Assembly (NCBI GenBank): GCA_964017195.1
Contig: OZ024895.1
Coordinates: forward strand, 26,143,875 to 26,207,874
Reading direction: 5' to 3'
DNA: 64,000 nucleotides
Source of the DNA: Siderastrea radians
Lineage: Eukaryota; Cnidaria; Anthozoa; Scleractinia; Rhizangiidae
Shown here: in pieces, positions 1 through 9,800 of the stretch
Position numbering within the stretch: the stretch's first letter is position 1
Layout: the number at the start of each line of letters is the position of its first letter
Notes under the pieces: generated by a model
Told to the model about the DNA's origin: nothing
Seen by the model: the letters and a program-made list of their open reading frames with translations, nothing else
The model's database searches: none
Made by a program: the position numbers and the translations under genes

Positions 1-57
1 CATCCAGGAAGCTGAAAGACAATTGTCAGACTCAGCCTATTATCAAAAGCTAGATCG
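1..57 (+). pseudogene. PLE-B1 RT N-terminal fragment, cut by the window edge
   Basis: Codes for QEAERQLSDSAYYQKLDR, the stretch just upstream of the RT core in Penelope-like proteins. The full upstream part is visible in the next unit at 20477-21065. The frame is interrupted at 58 by element E1 and resumes at 3818. Confidence 0.75.
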
Positions 58-210
58 TAGTGGGGCGGAGATGTGCAGATTTTGCCCTGAATTGTTCATT
101 TTGCGTTCAAAGCACCAATTCTCAGAAATGATAGAATATTTTATAGTTGTAAATACTTGATATACTGCCATCGCAAAGTTTCTTACATAAGTGAGTTTTG
201 ACCTTTTTCC

Positions 211-606
211 AAAATGGTCGCCATCTTGACCGGAAGTGGAATTTGGTATTACCGGAAGTGTCCTTTTTTTCTACTTAAATTAATTCTGATGTTGGATAAA
301 ACGAGTCCTTGCCTATTTTCAACAATTTCCACTTGGAAAATAATGCATTACTATGACTATTTGGTCAAATGGAAGCATTTTCTTCTAAGCCGGATATGAA
401 ATTATCCTTAAACTGCAAGAAATATTGATGCTGAGAAGTAACAAAAAATAAAGATATTGTTTCTGACCTATGATGTTGTTTGGTTTTTAGTATGTACACA
501 ATAATTGGAAGAAATTTGTATAATACCCAGAATGCTTCTGTGTATTACCCAGAATGCTCTATAATCTGCACATCAGATCCGCCATCTTTGTTCAGATCGC
601 CATGTG
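211..606. promoter_or_regulatory. ETS / YY1-like / ZNF143-like motif cluster in the E1 left arm
   Basis: ACCGGAAGTG occurs at 229-238 and again at 251-260 (ETS-type cores). CGCCATCTT, a reverse YY1-type core, is next to the first and recurs at 579-588. CCCAGAATGC, the core of ZNF143/THAP11-type sites, occurs at 526-535 and 548-557. The matches are seen directly; that they act as promoter or enhancer is inference. The cluster recurs in E2, E3 and E4. Confidence 0.45.
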
Positions 607-801
607 TATGACTGCTAACGCAAACTGTAAGTTTCCACCCGACCAGTGTACTGTTTTAAGAAGACAAACTTGATAGAATAAAATATAAACTTTAAGAAAT
701 TTATATAACATACAGACATTTCAGTGAAACTTAGGAAAAAAGGGTGACGGGCCTGCGCGGCTCCCACGCGCGTGTTTTAACCTTTTAAAATGGCTTAAGA
801 A

Positions 802-1071
802 TTAAAGCCAGAAGTTGTAACTGCAGTTTTGATTTGTGATTGTCTTTTTAGTGTCTAAAAGAGTACCAGGCCTGCGTGCCTCCTGCGCGCCTGGTTTAGC
901 CTTTCTAGAGTTTTGAATTGTTCTCACGAGTATATTTTTGACAGAACGCTCTCTTTTGTACGATATTAGGGGCGGTTCGTTGAAAATGTTGTTTAGCAAC
1001 AGGAATTCGTTAAAACTCTTACGCGCTTTCACTACAGAGAGATCGATCGTTTGAGAATTCAAATCAAACAA
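802..1071 (-). pseudogene. Inverted PLE-A C-terminus (5'-truncated reverse copy)
   Basis: Minus-strand ORF containing NNIFNEPPLISYKRERSVKN followed by ILVR. This matches the C-terminal end of the plus-strand PLE-A at 2990-3060, where QQPLLNDIFKEPPL leads to KDILVRAKL. Downstream both arms share the same Arg/Ala-rich tail and 3' sequence. So this is the 3' end of a second PLE-A copy in opposite orientation, truncated where it meets the 5' end of the plus-strand copy. It has no RT motifs and is not a separate gene. Confidence 0.7.
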
Positions 1072-2040
1072 GGCAAGAGGCCAATAGCTCCTAGAAAGAA
1101 CTCAAGCACTGTTGTAAATAAGAAACCATATTTCAAGAAGTTAACGCACTTGGCGCTTAGTGAAAACATTGTAACGGTTGAGGGTGTACATAAGGTAGCC
1201 GAAAGCATCAACAAGAAAATTTCAGAGTTCGGCGAAATGATGTCAAAACTAGATGACATTCAGAATAAACATGTTGGACAGTATACACGTCTCTTTTCTG
1301 AGTCCCAATACGAATACGGGTCCACTAAGAAACCATCCAAAGCAAACTCAATTAAAGGAAAATCAAGAAAGTCAACAAAAATCAATTCACTTAAAGAAAA
1401 GACAAAAACGCCATCCAACGTCAGCTCAACAAAAAGGCGAAAAGAAGGCAGAAAAACCAAACAAAAACATTTAAAAACGCCTTTAGAGGCAAACAAAAAA
1501 CACATAAAAAACCTCTCGGATAAAAAGCTTACAAATGACCAGATTAACTTACTGGCGAAAGGGCTAAAATACATTCCCACTCCCGTGACAAACGAGATGC
1601 AAACCAAAAAACAACTCTTGCGTGACGCCGATCATTTCGCGAGAAGAATGCGTCTCCAATACATTTTTCACGGGGAAAACACAAAACCTCATCCTTTTCA
1701 CGTTAAATCTACATGGAAACCACAAGTATAACCATCCGTAGCCCTTGAAAGCTGTTTACAAGAGGTCAAAATTAAACTGGTCGAACTAGAACCCAAAAAT
1801 CCAAAGGATAATCTTAATCCCGCTGAACGCGAGACACTTAACACCCTAAGCGTGACACTAACATTAATCTTAAAAAGGCTGACAAAGGAACTACATCTGT
1901 AGTTCTAAACATGAGGACAAAATTAAAGAAGATCAAACCCAGCTAGATAACAGGGAACACTACAGACCTCTTGTGAATGCTTTGGTTTTCAACAGCTTAT
2001 TAGCGGACTCTATCTTGGAAACCACATAGATGAAATGACC
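1051..2040 (+). pseudogene. PLE-A N-terminal domain (broken)
   Basis: From 1051 a Lys-rich, probably coiled segment (GEMMSKLDDIQNKHVGQYTR onward) leads into the N-terminal domain typical of PLE proteins: LTNDQINLLAKGLKYIPTP, then FARRMRLQYIFHGEN and HPFHVKSTWKPQV. A TAA at 1729-1731 stops this frame; E4 has the same stop, while E2 and E3 read through there. After the stop the frame continues with LESCLQEVK-like and LNPAERETLNTL-like blocks, then shifts at about 1850 and 1910, so the KKADKGTTSVVLN block is in another frame. No start codon is certain. The intact protein would be the RT of a retroelement. Confidence 0.7.
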
Positions 2041-2050
2041 AAATCTGGCT

Positions 2051-2863
2051 TTGTCAAACACAACCGCCTCATATTCCAGTATTCTACACCCTAACAAAGA
2101 TACACAAACCGACCCCAGCCGGGAGACCTATTATTCATTCGTCGATAAACTCCTTCAGCCTATGGCACAACAACAAAAGTCATATCTAAAAGATACAACT
2201 CACTTCATCAATTTCTTAGAGAAAACGAAGGTACCAGAAAACACAATCCTTGTTTCAATGGACGTTATGATCTTATGTAGAAATATACGACAAGAGGAAC
2301 TTAGAATAAACATAAAAAAACGAACCTCCTATCCCTACACGACTTCTGCAAAGAGCGCTCAATCTTATCCTAGCGGAGAACTCCTTCCAGTTTACTGGAA
2401 AAACTACGTACAAGTACATGGGACTGCCACGGGCACCAAAATGGCAGTTGCTTTCGCCAATATTTTCATGGCTAAGGTAACCAGAGAAGAGATCACACAG
2501 TTCATTGAACAAGCTAACAAACAACATCAAACTATCAAGTCTACAGCTGAAGTATTCAAAACAGAAACAAACTTTTTGGACACTACTGTTTACAAAGGTG
2601 AAGGATTTAGAAATGAGTGGGTGCTAGATGTACGCACCCATTTTAAGCCCACTGAGACATTTCAGTGCACCCATTTTTCAACCTGCCATCCACCAGGAGT
2701 GAAAAGAGGCTTCATCAAAGGAGAGGCTCTAAGATTAGTCAGAACTAACTCTTCTAAAACATTCTTTGAAGAGAGCGTCACAAACTTCAAAACACATCTT
2801 CTTGAGACTGAGAGGATGCCCAGAAAACTTTATTCAAACAACTCTCTCAGAAGTTACTTTTGA
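2051..2863 (+). pseudogene. PLE-A reverse transcriptase core lacking the catalytic YxDD box
   Basis: An open frame of 270 codons. Visible RT blocks are FVDKLLQPMAQQQKSYLKDT, then ENTILVSMDVMILCRNIRQE (motif A, catalytic Asp in SMDV), then HGTATGTKMAVAFANIFMAK (motif B), then KTETNFLDTTVYKGEGF (the xLDxxVY block) and the thumb region HFSTCHPPGVKRGFIKGEAL to RLVRTNSSKTFFEES. Between motif B (IFMAKV) and TREEITQFIEQ this family normally has the Y-x-D-D box; here they are fused in frame, so motif C is absent. The frame opens after a shift in the KIHKP region (2080-2130), where the expected block is read in another frame. All four copies share this. Confidence 0.8.
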
Positions 2864-2989
2864 AGACAGGAATCCAGCCCTCCGACAAAAACAGAAACAA
2901 AAAAGAAAATCTTGCCCTTGTAACGCAATAACACCCAGCAGTGCCTAACTTAAGACCAATACTCGTGAACAGCTGGCATTTCATAACAC

Positions 2990-3235
2990 AGCAACCGTTG
3001 CTAAACGACATTTTCAAGGAACCTCCCCTCAAAGATATACTCGTGAGAGCAAAACTCTAGAAAGGCTAAAACACGCGCGCAGGAGGCGCGCAGGCCTGTT
3101 ACTCTTTTAGACACTAAAAAGAGAATCACAAATCAAAACTGCAGTTACAACGTCTGGCTTAAATTTTTAAGCCACTTTAAAAGGCTAAGACACGCGCGTG
3201 GGAGCCACGCAGGCCCGTCACCCTTTTTAACTTTG
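2990..3235 (+). repeat. PLE-A C-terminus and 3' region, right arm of the E1 inverted repeat
   Basis: Contains KDILVRAKL followed by a stop, then an Arg/Ala-rich tail and a GC-rich stretch (acgcgcgtgggagccacgca). Its reverse complement lies at about 737-1030 with few mismatches; the left arm keeps a longer version of the EPPLISYKRERSVKN segment. Outside these ~250-300 bp the arms share only motifs (CCACTTCCGGT near AAGATGGCGGC) and the terminal GTGGGGCGGA. Confidence 0.75.
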
Positions 3236-3462
3236 CTAAAAAAACTTGACCTGATGAAAAACTTTGGTTCAGACATAACCAGCAGTCAATTGCCCTTGAA
3301 TGTATAAGATGTATCTGTAACTCAAACATATTATAAAAGTCGTTTTTAAGAGCAGGATAGCCAAACAGGATGTAATAATGATGAAACAGGCAATTTAATT
3401 ATTATAAAATGGAAAATAAAGAGGTTTTCTAGACAGATAAAGGTTATTTTACGATTTATACA

Positions 3463-3703
3463 CCACTTCCGGTTTAAAGTAACGGCCATTTTGAATATTT
3501 TATGTATTTGTACCAGTCTTGTGTTCTGTGGCTCCAAATTACAGCAGAATTCTTTATATACTAAAACTAGATTCGGCTGCCTGCTTCAGGACCGTTTTCA
3601 AGGCAAACAACTAACTATTAGGGCTTTTCTATTAAGTTACAATTCCACTTCCGGTTCAAGATGGCGGCCATTTTGAAACACCCTCTTAACTCAGCTGACG
3701 TCA
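3463..3703. promoter_or_regulatory. ETS / YY1 / CRE-like motifs in the E1 right arm
   Basis: CCACTTCCGGT at 3463-3473, again CCACTTCCGG at 3645-3654 followed at 3658-3671 by AAGATGGCGGCCAT, a strong YY1-type match, and TGACGTCA (CRE) at 3696-3703. In E2 and E4 the CRE is changed to CACGTCA; in E3 it is kept. Presence is seen; function is inference. Confidence 0.45.
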
Positions 3704-3817
3704 AATTTTCGCAGTGGCACTATATCAGATATCCATCAACAGGTTAAAGACTACCTTTCCACCAAATTTTGTGCTTTTAACAGAAAGTGAACAATTCCAG
3801 CACATCCGCCCCACTAT

Positions 3818-4195
3818 TGTGATCTTACCATGGACCGTAATAAGAAAGTTGCTGAGGTCGTCCATGACGCCATTTCTAAACTAGAACTTCCACCATCAAC
3901 CACCAATTTAATTGTTGACCACCTCCGTGATTCAAAATTCTACCTACTTCCAAGATTCATAAACCAGGGAACCCGGGCAGGCCTATAGTATCAGCTTGTA
4001 ACTTTGCTACTGAACTCCTAGCCACTTATCTCGATATGATCACAAAGCCTCTTGTAGAAAACCTACCGAGCTACGTCAAAGACACTAATCACATGCTTGA
4101 CATTGTCGAATCTTTTCGTTTCTCCGGCACCCACAATTATGTGTTCACCATGGACATCAAGTCATGTTTCGACTCAGCATGGAAGCAAGATTAAT
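3818..4195 (+). pseudogene. PLE-B1 reverse transcriptase, part downstream of E1
   Basis: Resumes the frame broken at 57: MDRNKKVAEVVHDAISKLEL, then SKFYLLP, a one-base loss in the KIHKPGNPGRPIVSA block, MITKPLVENLPSYVKDTNHM and YVFTMDIKS, which is RT motif A. It stops right after MDIKS, where unrelated sequence (CFDSAWKQD, stop) follows, so motifs B to the thumb are missing. The next ~280 bp to 4475 hold no gene. Confidence 0.75.
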
Positions 4196-4475
4196 CTTCC
4201 GTCACAAGACTTTAATACCAAGTGAAATGAACACTGACTTTGCATCTCTCTGATAGTTACTTTATAGCGCGCGTGTGTGTCGTAGATTCATTTTTGACTT
4301 TCAAAATTAACCGACGCGCGTTATTGCTTAACGCCATTATTTCTCACTGAAGAAGAGATTTTTCCCATTTTCTACTTCAAGCGCAGAGACACATTTAAAG
4401 TTACATCAAGAATATCTCGATTTACATGCGCTACACAGTTTTTATGCAATTGTCCGTTTAAAATACTTTCCTACT

Positions 4476-6369
4476 GTGACTTTAATATCAAGAATGCCAC
4501 ATCCAAGTAACTTCATGAGAACTTTAAAGAGAGAACTCAACAGCAAAGTCAGCCACTACCATGAGATATCTAAAAAGGGGGCCCTTCACCTGGCAGACAC
4601 AATATTTGACAAAACACAGTTTTCCAGCCACATTGGTTTCCTAAGCAGATGCCTACGCCACGGACTAATACCTAATAAATTTCACATCAATTTTCACGAC
4701 ATCGAACCTTTGACAAGGAAACTCTACTCAATACAAGAGGCAAGTAGATATTGTTAGAAAGCACTTCTTTCGTGGCCTTATGCGTGCAACCATCGTATCC
4801 ATGCAACATAGATGTCAATCATTAACTATCGCTATTGAAGATATCTGCAACGAACTGAGATCCACATGTAATGACCCAGACTATCACTGAAAACCTTGAG
4901 CTAACTGAACAAGAACGATGTCTTCTTAGGAAGGGTCTTTCGCGTATCCCAACTAGAGCCCACGATGACGAATAGACAGCAAAAGCAGACTGCGAAAAGT
5001 TTTTCCGCCGTCTCCGTCTGAAGGCGCATTTTAGTTCGGACCCATCAAACACCAGATCCCCAAGTCAACCATCAAATAAGTGTGAGGACCCTTTTAAGAC
5101 CATTAAACATTCACTTTGCAACTGGACACCACCTCGACTACAAGATGCTCGATTACAATTAGCGGGTTACTAAAACAAACCTATCCCCACTAGAAAAAGA
5201 AGCCCTTTTCTCTTTACGACAACGCAAAGACTTTGTAGCCAAACCAGCAGACAAAGGCGGTGCTGTTGTAGTATAGGCTCGTGACCTTTACATCCAGGAA
5301 GCTGAAAGGCAATTGTCAGACTTAGCCTTTTATCAAAGCTAGATCGTGATCTTACCCTTGACCATAATAAGAAAGTTGCCGAGGTTGTCCATGACTCCAT
5401 TTCTAAACGCGAGCTTCCACCAGCAACCACCAATTTAATTTTTGACGACCCCCGTACTTCAAAATTCTACCTCCTTCCCAAGATTCATAAACCAGGGAAC
5501 CTGGGCAGACCTATAGTATCAGCCTGTAACTGTCCTACTGAACTCCTAGCCACTTCCCTCGATATGATTACCAAGCCTCTTGTAGAAAACCTACCGCGCT
5601 ACGTCAAAGACACTAATCACATGCTTGACATTGTGGAATCTTTTCGTTTTTCCAGCACTTCCAATTATGTGTTTGCTATGGATATCAGGTCATTGTATAT
5701 CGTTATACCCAATAACGATGGCTTACTAGCACACACACTTAATCAACAAACGTACTTAGCTCATCCACCTACCCATTCCCTGGTCTGCCTTGCCGAGCTC
5801 GTCCTTACCCTTAATACCTTCTCCTTCAATGGCGAGTATTACCAACAAACTGGAGGCGTGGCGATGGGAAGCTGTTTCGGTCCGAACTATGCGTGGTTAT
5901 TCGTTGGCCACATTGAAGAACAGATTTTCCAGCAGTACAAAAGAAAAACACCTGACCTCTACAAGCGCTACCTTGACGAATAGTGGGTGCAGCGTCGGGC
6001 ACCAAAGAGGACTTCCTAAATAATTTTCATCCAAGCCTGAAATTCACTTGGGCCATCTCAGACGACAAGCTTCCCTTCCTGGATTTCTATTTGACTCCAT
6101 CCTCTAACCGCCTAATCACTACTTTTTACTATAAAGAGACAGACTCCCACTCTTATCTCAATTACTCATCCTCACACCCAGTTCGTTGCAACAACTCAAT
6201 TTCTTATAGCCAATTTCTCCGCCTGAGAAGGATCTGCAGTGAAGAAGAAGACTTCACAACTAGAAGTGAAGAAATGACTTCATTTTTCATACGTCTAAGG
6301 ATTTTTCCCATTTTTTACTTCAAGCGCAGAGATACTAATTTACATTGGCATCAAGAATATCTCTTTTAA
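4476..6369 (+). pseudogene. PLE-B2: second Penelope-like element ORF, 3'-truncated
   Basis: The N-terminal domain is open at 4476-4757 (KVSHYHEISKKGALHLAD, FLSRCLRHGLIPNKFHINFH). A broken stretch at 4873-5340 carries LELTEQERCLLRKGLSRIPT and, in pieces, the ADKGG block. The RT is open at 5564-5983: ITKPLVENLPRYVKDTNHML, FAMDIRSLYIVIPNNDG (motif A), YYQQTGGVAMGSCFGPNYAW (motif B) and then YKRYLDE followed by TAG at 5981. The family has Y-x-D-D here, so a base change and a one-base loss destroyed motif C. The frame continues at 5983 with GAASGTKEDF, KLPFLDFYLTPSSNRLIT and HPVRCNNSISYSQFLRLRRI. The thumb ends at about 6290 and no GIY-YIG endonuclease follows. Confidence 0.8.
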
Positions 6370-7206
6370 CATTGGACGAGTGGATCTCACGGCTTACCAA
6401 ATTTCCTAACTTTCCTCATAGATCATTAAATCTTTCGCCTCTTGGGGTATGCGTCATCTTTTGGCCAAGATCTTTGAAGGGCTTCCTTTCATCTGCACAT
6501 GGACATCCCTGTGAGCATCCTGTGTAAGGAAAACCAAGACACCAGGACCCAACAAGAAGTGTTACGCATTCTTTATCTCTTTTAGCTACATCACGTCTTT
6601 AATCCCCACATTTCATGTTAGGACATGGCTAGGACATTGACTTACAACATTTTAGTCTCCTGATTAGTCTAATAAGGGAGACACAACAAATGAACTTCAT
6701 AGATGGTGGAGCAGGCATACGCTGGCGCTCTGTATGTAGGTTGCTAAGGTGATTTTTGATTGAGAGCTGTCAAAAATTTCATTGATAGTTCGCCCTTATT
6801 CAACATCAAAATGTGACGTCATTTGCGAATTTTTAGTTCCGGTATCACGTCAACAACCTCCTTCACCAGTGACATCCCTTCCCTGTGTCACGTGGTATCT
6901 TGCGTCGCCAATCATAACTCGCACATCAAAGTAAGGGTAGCGCACATAGGAGAACGTACCTTACTACTCGCAAGAATCGCTTGTCAGACGCATGACCACA
7001 CCTGAATTTTCTTGTTTGTTTTGACTTTGCTTTTAAAAGGTATGGTGGCACTGCGAGTGTGTTTTCCTTGGAGATTTTGGATAACGGGTAGGAGAACAAT
7101 CACCGTGTTTCAAAGAAGTCGTCCTCTGGCGGACTTGTCTTCTTGGTACTTTAAGACGCACACTAGCCAAGGGAGCTTACACGGCCGGACCTTAACCGGG
7201 TTTCTC
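6370..7206. other. No gene recognised between PLE-B2 and the dispersed repeat
   Basis: Contains a GTCTCC...GGGAGAC small inverted repeat near 6657-6683, a CRE-like tgacgtcat at 6813-6821 and a few short ORFs without recognisable motifs. The segment is collinear in U2 (27412-28215) and U4 (58302-59104). A minus-strand ORF visible only in U2 (27917-28105) is interrupted here. Confidence 0.6.
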
Positions 7207-7432
7207 TAGCAACTCAGAGTATTGCTAGTTATCCCTGGATGGGATGCTAGTCCATCACAGGGTTACCCCTACCAGTGTGTCGCTGGTGGCCATTTCATAC
7301 ACCTGGATAAAGAGAGACAATGTGGGTTAAGTTCCTCGTTTAAGGAAAGAACACGAATTCAGGGACTGGCTCGAACAGACAAGAACTCCAACACATTAAC
7401 CACTACACCACCCCACCCCCGGGACTTGACTG
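7207..7432 (+). repeat. Dispersed repeat with tRNA-like 3' end (SINE-like)
   Basis: Contains ctggatgggatgctagtcca, then a cacctggataaagagagaca core and, near the 3' end, ggctcgaac followed by aaccactacaccacc. The last part resembles a degenerate Pol III B box. The whole resembles a dispersed repeat I know from anthozoan, amphioxus and hemichordate DNA. The name and Pol III origin are inference. One copy per full unit. Confidence 0.5.
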
Positions 7433-8330
7433 CTAGCTAACAGTTAAAGACTAGAGCGTTGACGCTCACTATCTACCACTTCTTATGCCCAAATATGGTC
7501 ATAGACTTTTCTTGAAACCTAACTATTTTTGTCATCAACAAAAATAGTGTAGCATCATTTCCGTTATCAACGGACATGATTCCGTTAGGAAAACAGAACC
7601 CGTCAGTACTTAAGAACAAACAGCGCAGAGACATTCTTCGTTTCTTAAATTACGTCAAAAATAATGAGACATTTGATAAGTGAAGCCCTCTCTTTTTGTC
7701 TTCTCTTTCTCAACAGGTTTCGTCGTGGGCCATGACGGCACCATCTCTATTCAGTAATAGGTTTGCACGAACTATGCCATCTTGGCTGGAGTAAACTACC
7801 CTTTGACTGGTGTCCCGTCTTTATACTGCTATACCGCAAAGTTAAAGAAAAAACGAAAGAAAAGAACAAGGTAAAGGAGGACCCCCTCTTTTGTACCCTT
7901 TCCCAAGAAACCAAGAAACCTGAGTCGACTGTATAAAAAAAGAGGTGCTTTGGCTCTCTGGGTCTTTTTTCTCAGTGACCTGAGCCAGATAAAAGATCAG
8001 GCAGAGGAAGCAGATCTTAGTAGTGTGTCACGTAAGACGTCCTGTCCTTGCTACTAGAACAAGAAGAGGATGACTCTTGATGATAAGAGCACCTCTTTTT
8101 ATACAGCGGTAGTTGTATTGATCCTAATGCAGAGTAAGCGTTCGAAGTTGACCTTTAACCTGATGTGGAACGGCATTTAAACACAACTGCGTCAAAAGGG
8201 CAATTTTGTGGACTGTCTTCATCCAGTAACTACCGACAAAGGATGTAATGAGCCATCAATCGTGTGTTGGACACTCGCATAGCTGACGAGGACCAGCGGT
8301 ATTTCACCCTTGACTTTACTATAATATTTC
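7433..8330. other. Non-coding stretch with a U1-specific deletion
   Basis: No convincing gene. At 7512/7513 U1 lacks about 230 bp that U2 and U4 carry (28521-28751 in U2). TATAAAAAAAGAGG at 7934 is followed about 40 bases later by TCAGTGACC, a weak TATA/Inr pair with long spacing. U2 is collinear to 29561; U4 lost most of it. Confidence 0.5.
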
Positions 8331-8486
8331 TATAGAGGGACATTGCGGGCGGGGGAGTGGCTTTGTGGTGGATTGTGCGAGTGTGAGCTCCTACAACGTT
8401 TGGCTGATGCTTTGAAAGGGAGGGAGCAATTTGAAGGTGTCAATTGTCCATCGCACAAATTAAAACCGGGGCAACAGAGTCCTTGA
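8331..8486 (+). pseudogene. Unrecognised coding remnant (52 codons)
   Basis: A frame from just after a TAA to a TGA, reading GEWLCGGLCECELLQRLADA then LKGREQFEGVNCPSHKLKPG. Cys- and Leu-rich with no stop; the identical frame is open in U2 at 29562-29717. The composition looks coding and its position, upstream of the polymerase-like remnant on the same strand, fits an old virus-like gene. No family was recognised. The minus-strand ORF across it (8330-8584) is Ser/Pro-rich and probably its shadow. Confidence 0.3.
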
Positions 8487-8659
8487 AATAAGACAAAAAA
8501 GATCCCGAGTATGGTACTGAAACCCTGGTGATTACCAGAGGTGTATTTGCAAACAATGCGTAAGGGTTTTATTATCCAACTCAACTGTACAATATTTTGG
8601 GATTTTTGTACTCTTTTTGCGCGCCTTCTCTACAATAACTAATACAGTTGGATGGTAAA

Positions 8660-8690
8660 CTTACTTACTTACTTACTGACTTATTTCCTT
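8660..8690 (+). repeat. (CTTA)n microsatellite, short allele
   Basis: About four to five CTTA repeats after ggatggtaaa. The same site in U2 (29889-29935) has about eleven. Confidence 0.85.
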
Positions 8691-8710
8691 ACTTATCCTC
8701 CTTGTCCCTT

Positions 8711-8941
8711 ATGGAATTGAGGTCGTCCCCTAGAACTCGCCATCTGACCTTATGTGTCCATCCTATCAACACTACGTCAATGCCCAGACCTATCGCTGAT
8801 TCCTAAAACGAGCTACTAATCTTCAAGAAATCCAAGAGCAGAAGAAGGAGAAAAAGTGAAACACCAGCCAAACGTTGGAGAAGCCGCTTAACTTCAGACA
8901 CTCCAGGCGAACAAAGGAAAAGAGGAAGAGGAAGAGAATGA
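8711..8941 (+). pseudogene. Arg-rich small protein, interrupted copy
   Basis: An ATG frame of 76 codons, intact in U2 at 29966-30196, but here with an in-frame TAA at 8804-8806. The C-terminal part is strongly basic (SRRRRKSETPAKRWRSRL; RRKRGRGRE in U2), as in nucleic-acid-binding core peptides. It sits directly upstream of the polymerase-like frame. No family was recognised. Confidence 0.35.
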
Positions 8942-9328
8942 GGACAGACCACTGCCACTTCACGTCACGGAAGCCATGCAACGTCAAGATTATATTCCAA
9001 ATCTAGTGATAACTGAAAGGGGGAATGATGCTCCTTATGCTCCAAAGCAGTACATTGTATCCGTGATTTTCTTCAGTGGTTAGACACATTGATCGAAGAA
9101 GACCCCCATCAAGTAAACGTTCTTAGCCAGAATTAGGTGCTGCAGTTATTTCGTGGTCTTCAAATATCATGCTTAGAATTTTGGTATCTCGGAACACAAA
9201 AAAGGTACTTTCCTAACAAGTTGAACAAAAAGACCAGCTCGAAGCCACGTCGCCCAAAGACCGTTCAACCTCTCATAAGTAGTACCAAGAGCAGCGAGAC
9301 CAAGGCGTTGTCTTTGATTTTCAAGTAG
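8942..9328 (+). pseudogene. Family-B DNA polymerase-like exonuclease fragment (Polinton/adintovirus type)
   Basis: First frame (to TAG at 9081): HVTEAMQRQDYIPNLVITER then GND. Second frame (9053-9328 with one TAG at 9134): RDFLQWLDTLIEEDPHQVNV then LSQN. The combination E-x-M-Q-x(6)-PNL-V, then an F-L-x-W-L-D-T-L helix and V-x-V-x-x-x-N resembles the start of the 3'-5' exonuclease domain of protein-primed PolB in Polintons and adintoviruses. The Asp expected in exo motif I (D-x-E) appears as V-T-E. After LSQN the frame holds a basic stretch I cannot place. The polymerase domain is absent. Assignment rests on pattern memory only. Confidence 0.4.
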
Positions 9329-9331
9329 AGT

Positions 9332-9800
9332 TGGTGACCTAGTGCGAATCGGAGATCAGGTTACTGAAGATAAGGTGTCCGACATTTAAGATGATTCCAT
9401 TTAATTGCATTGCGCATCCTTTCTGCGCATCACTTTTCCCGTGATTAGTGCGCAGCGAGCGCGTGCACTTTCGGAACTTGGTAGGTTTTTATGAAAGCTG
9501 AGTTTTTTAGAGAAATAAATGGTCGTTTTGTCCTAATTGAGCACGGTGAGCCCCATTTTTTATTGTATAAACGCAATGAGGACAGTGTTTCCAAAGGCAA
9601 ACAAAAAAATTAGCAAACATCTATGATTAGATTTTGCACAGTTTAAAAAAATCCCTACGAAAAAAGCCATTTAGGGTAGAGGACCGCACATCAATCTACC
9701 TTTGTCACCGTCTACTTTTTGAGCTTCCAGAAAATTTGAAGCTTTTCGGCCATGTTTTGCACAACACAAATGACTATACATATGTAGAAAGTCGCCCAGA
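9332..9800. other. Pre-satellite flank, no gene recognised
   Basis: Contains a GC-rich gtgcgcagcgagcgcgtgca stretch. A frame opening at 9634 (KKPFRVEDRTSIYLCHRLLF) looks partly coding but runs straight into the satellite. All three full units have it (30590-31055 and 60019-60490). Confidence 0.4.

Larger units (their letters stand above)
60..3814 (+). mobile_element. Composite Penelope-like element E1 with long inverted arms
   Basis: Inserted in the RT of PLE-B1. The uninterrupted sequence is seen at 5340 (gctagatcgtgatcttacc). The ends are inverted: GTGGGGCGGA at the left and TCCGCCCCAC at the right, both next to TA. Inside lies a plus-strand PLE (PLE-A) at 1051-2863 followed by its 3' region. 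The left arm (about 730-1035) is a near copy of the 3' region at about 2990-3235 in reverse orientation. PLEs are known to carry inverted, 5'-truncated partial copies at their 5' end, which would explain the structure. No clean target duplication beyond TA or GT is visible. The element is dead: its RT lacks the catalytic box and the N-terminal frame is broken. Confidence 0.8.

Noticed and set aside
1260..1607. Minus-strand ORF of 115 codons in E1 (and copies in E2-E4)
   Set aside because: Antisense shadow of the Lys-rich PLE-A N-terminal region; Phe/Leu-rich because it is the complement of AAA codons.
60..3814. Tc1/mariner element, from the TA next to both ends
   Set aside because: No transposase and the uninterrupted site lacks the expected TA; the PLE explanation covers the arms.
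4476..6600. GIY-YIG endonuclease domain at the end of PLE-B2
   Set aside because: The frame is truncated in the thumb; no GIY or YIG motif was found in the next kilobase.
7207..7432. A tRNA gene
   Set aside because: Only a B-box-like ggctcgaac is present; no A box, cloverleaf or anticodon arm could be drawn.
8330..8584. Minus-strand 84-codon ORF
   Set aside because: Identical in U1 and U2 only because the units are near-identical; the plus-strand frame across it looks more like protein.
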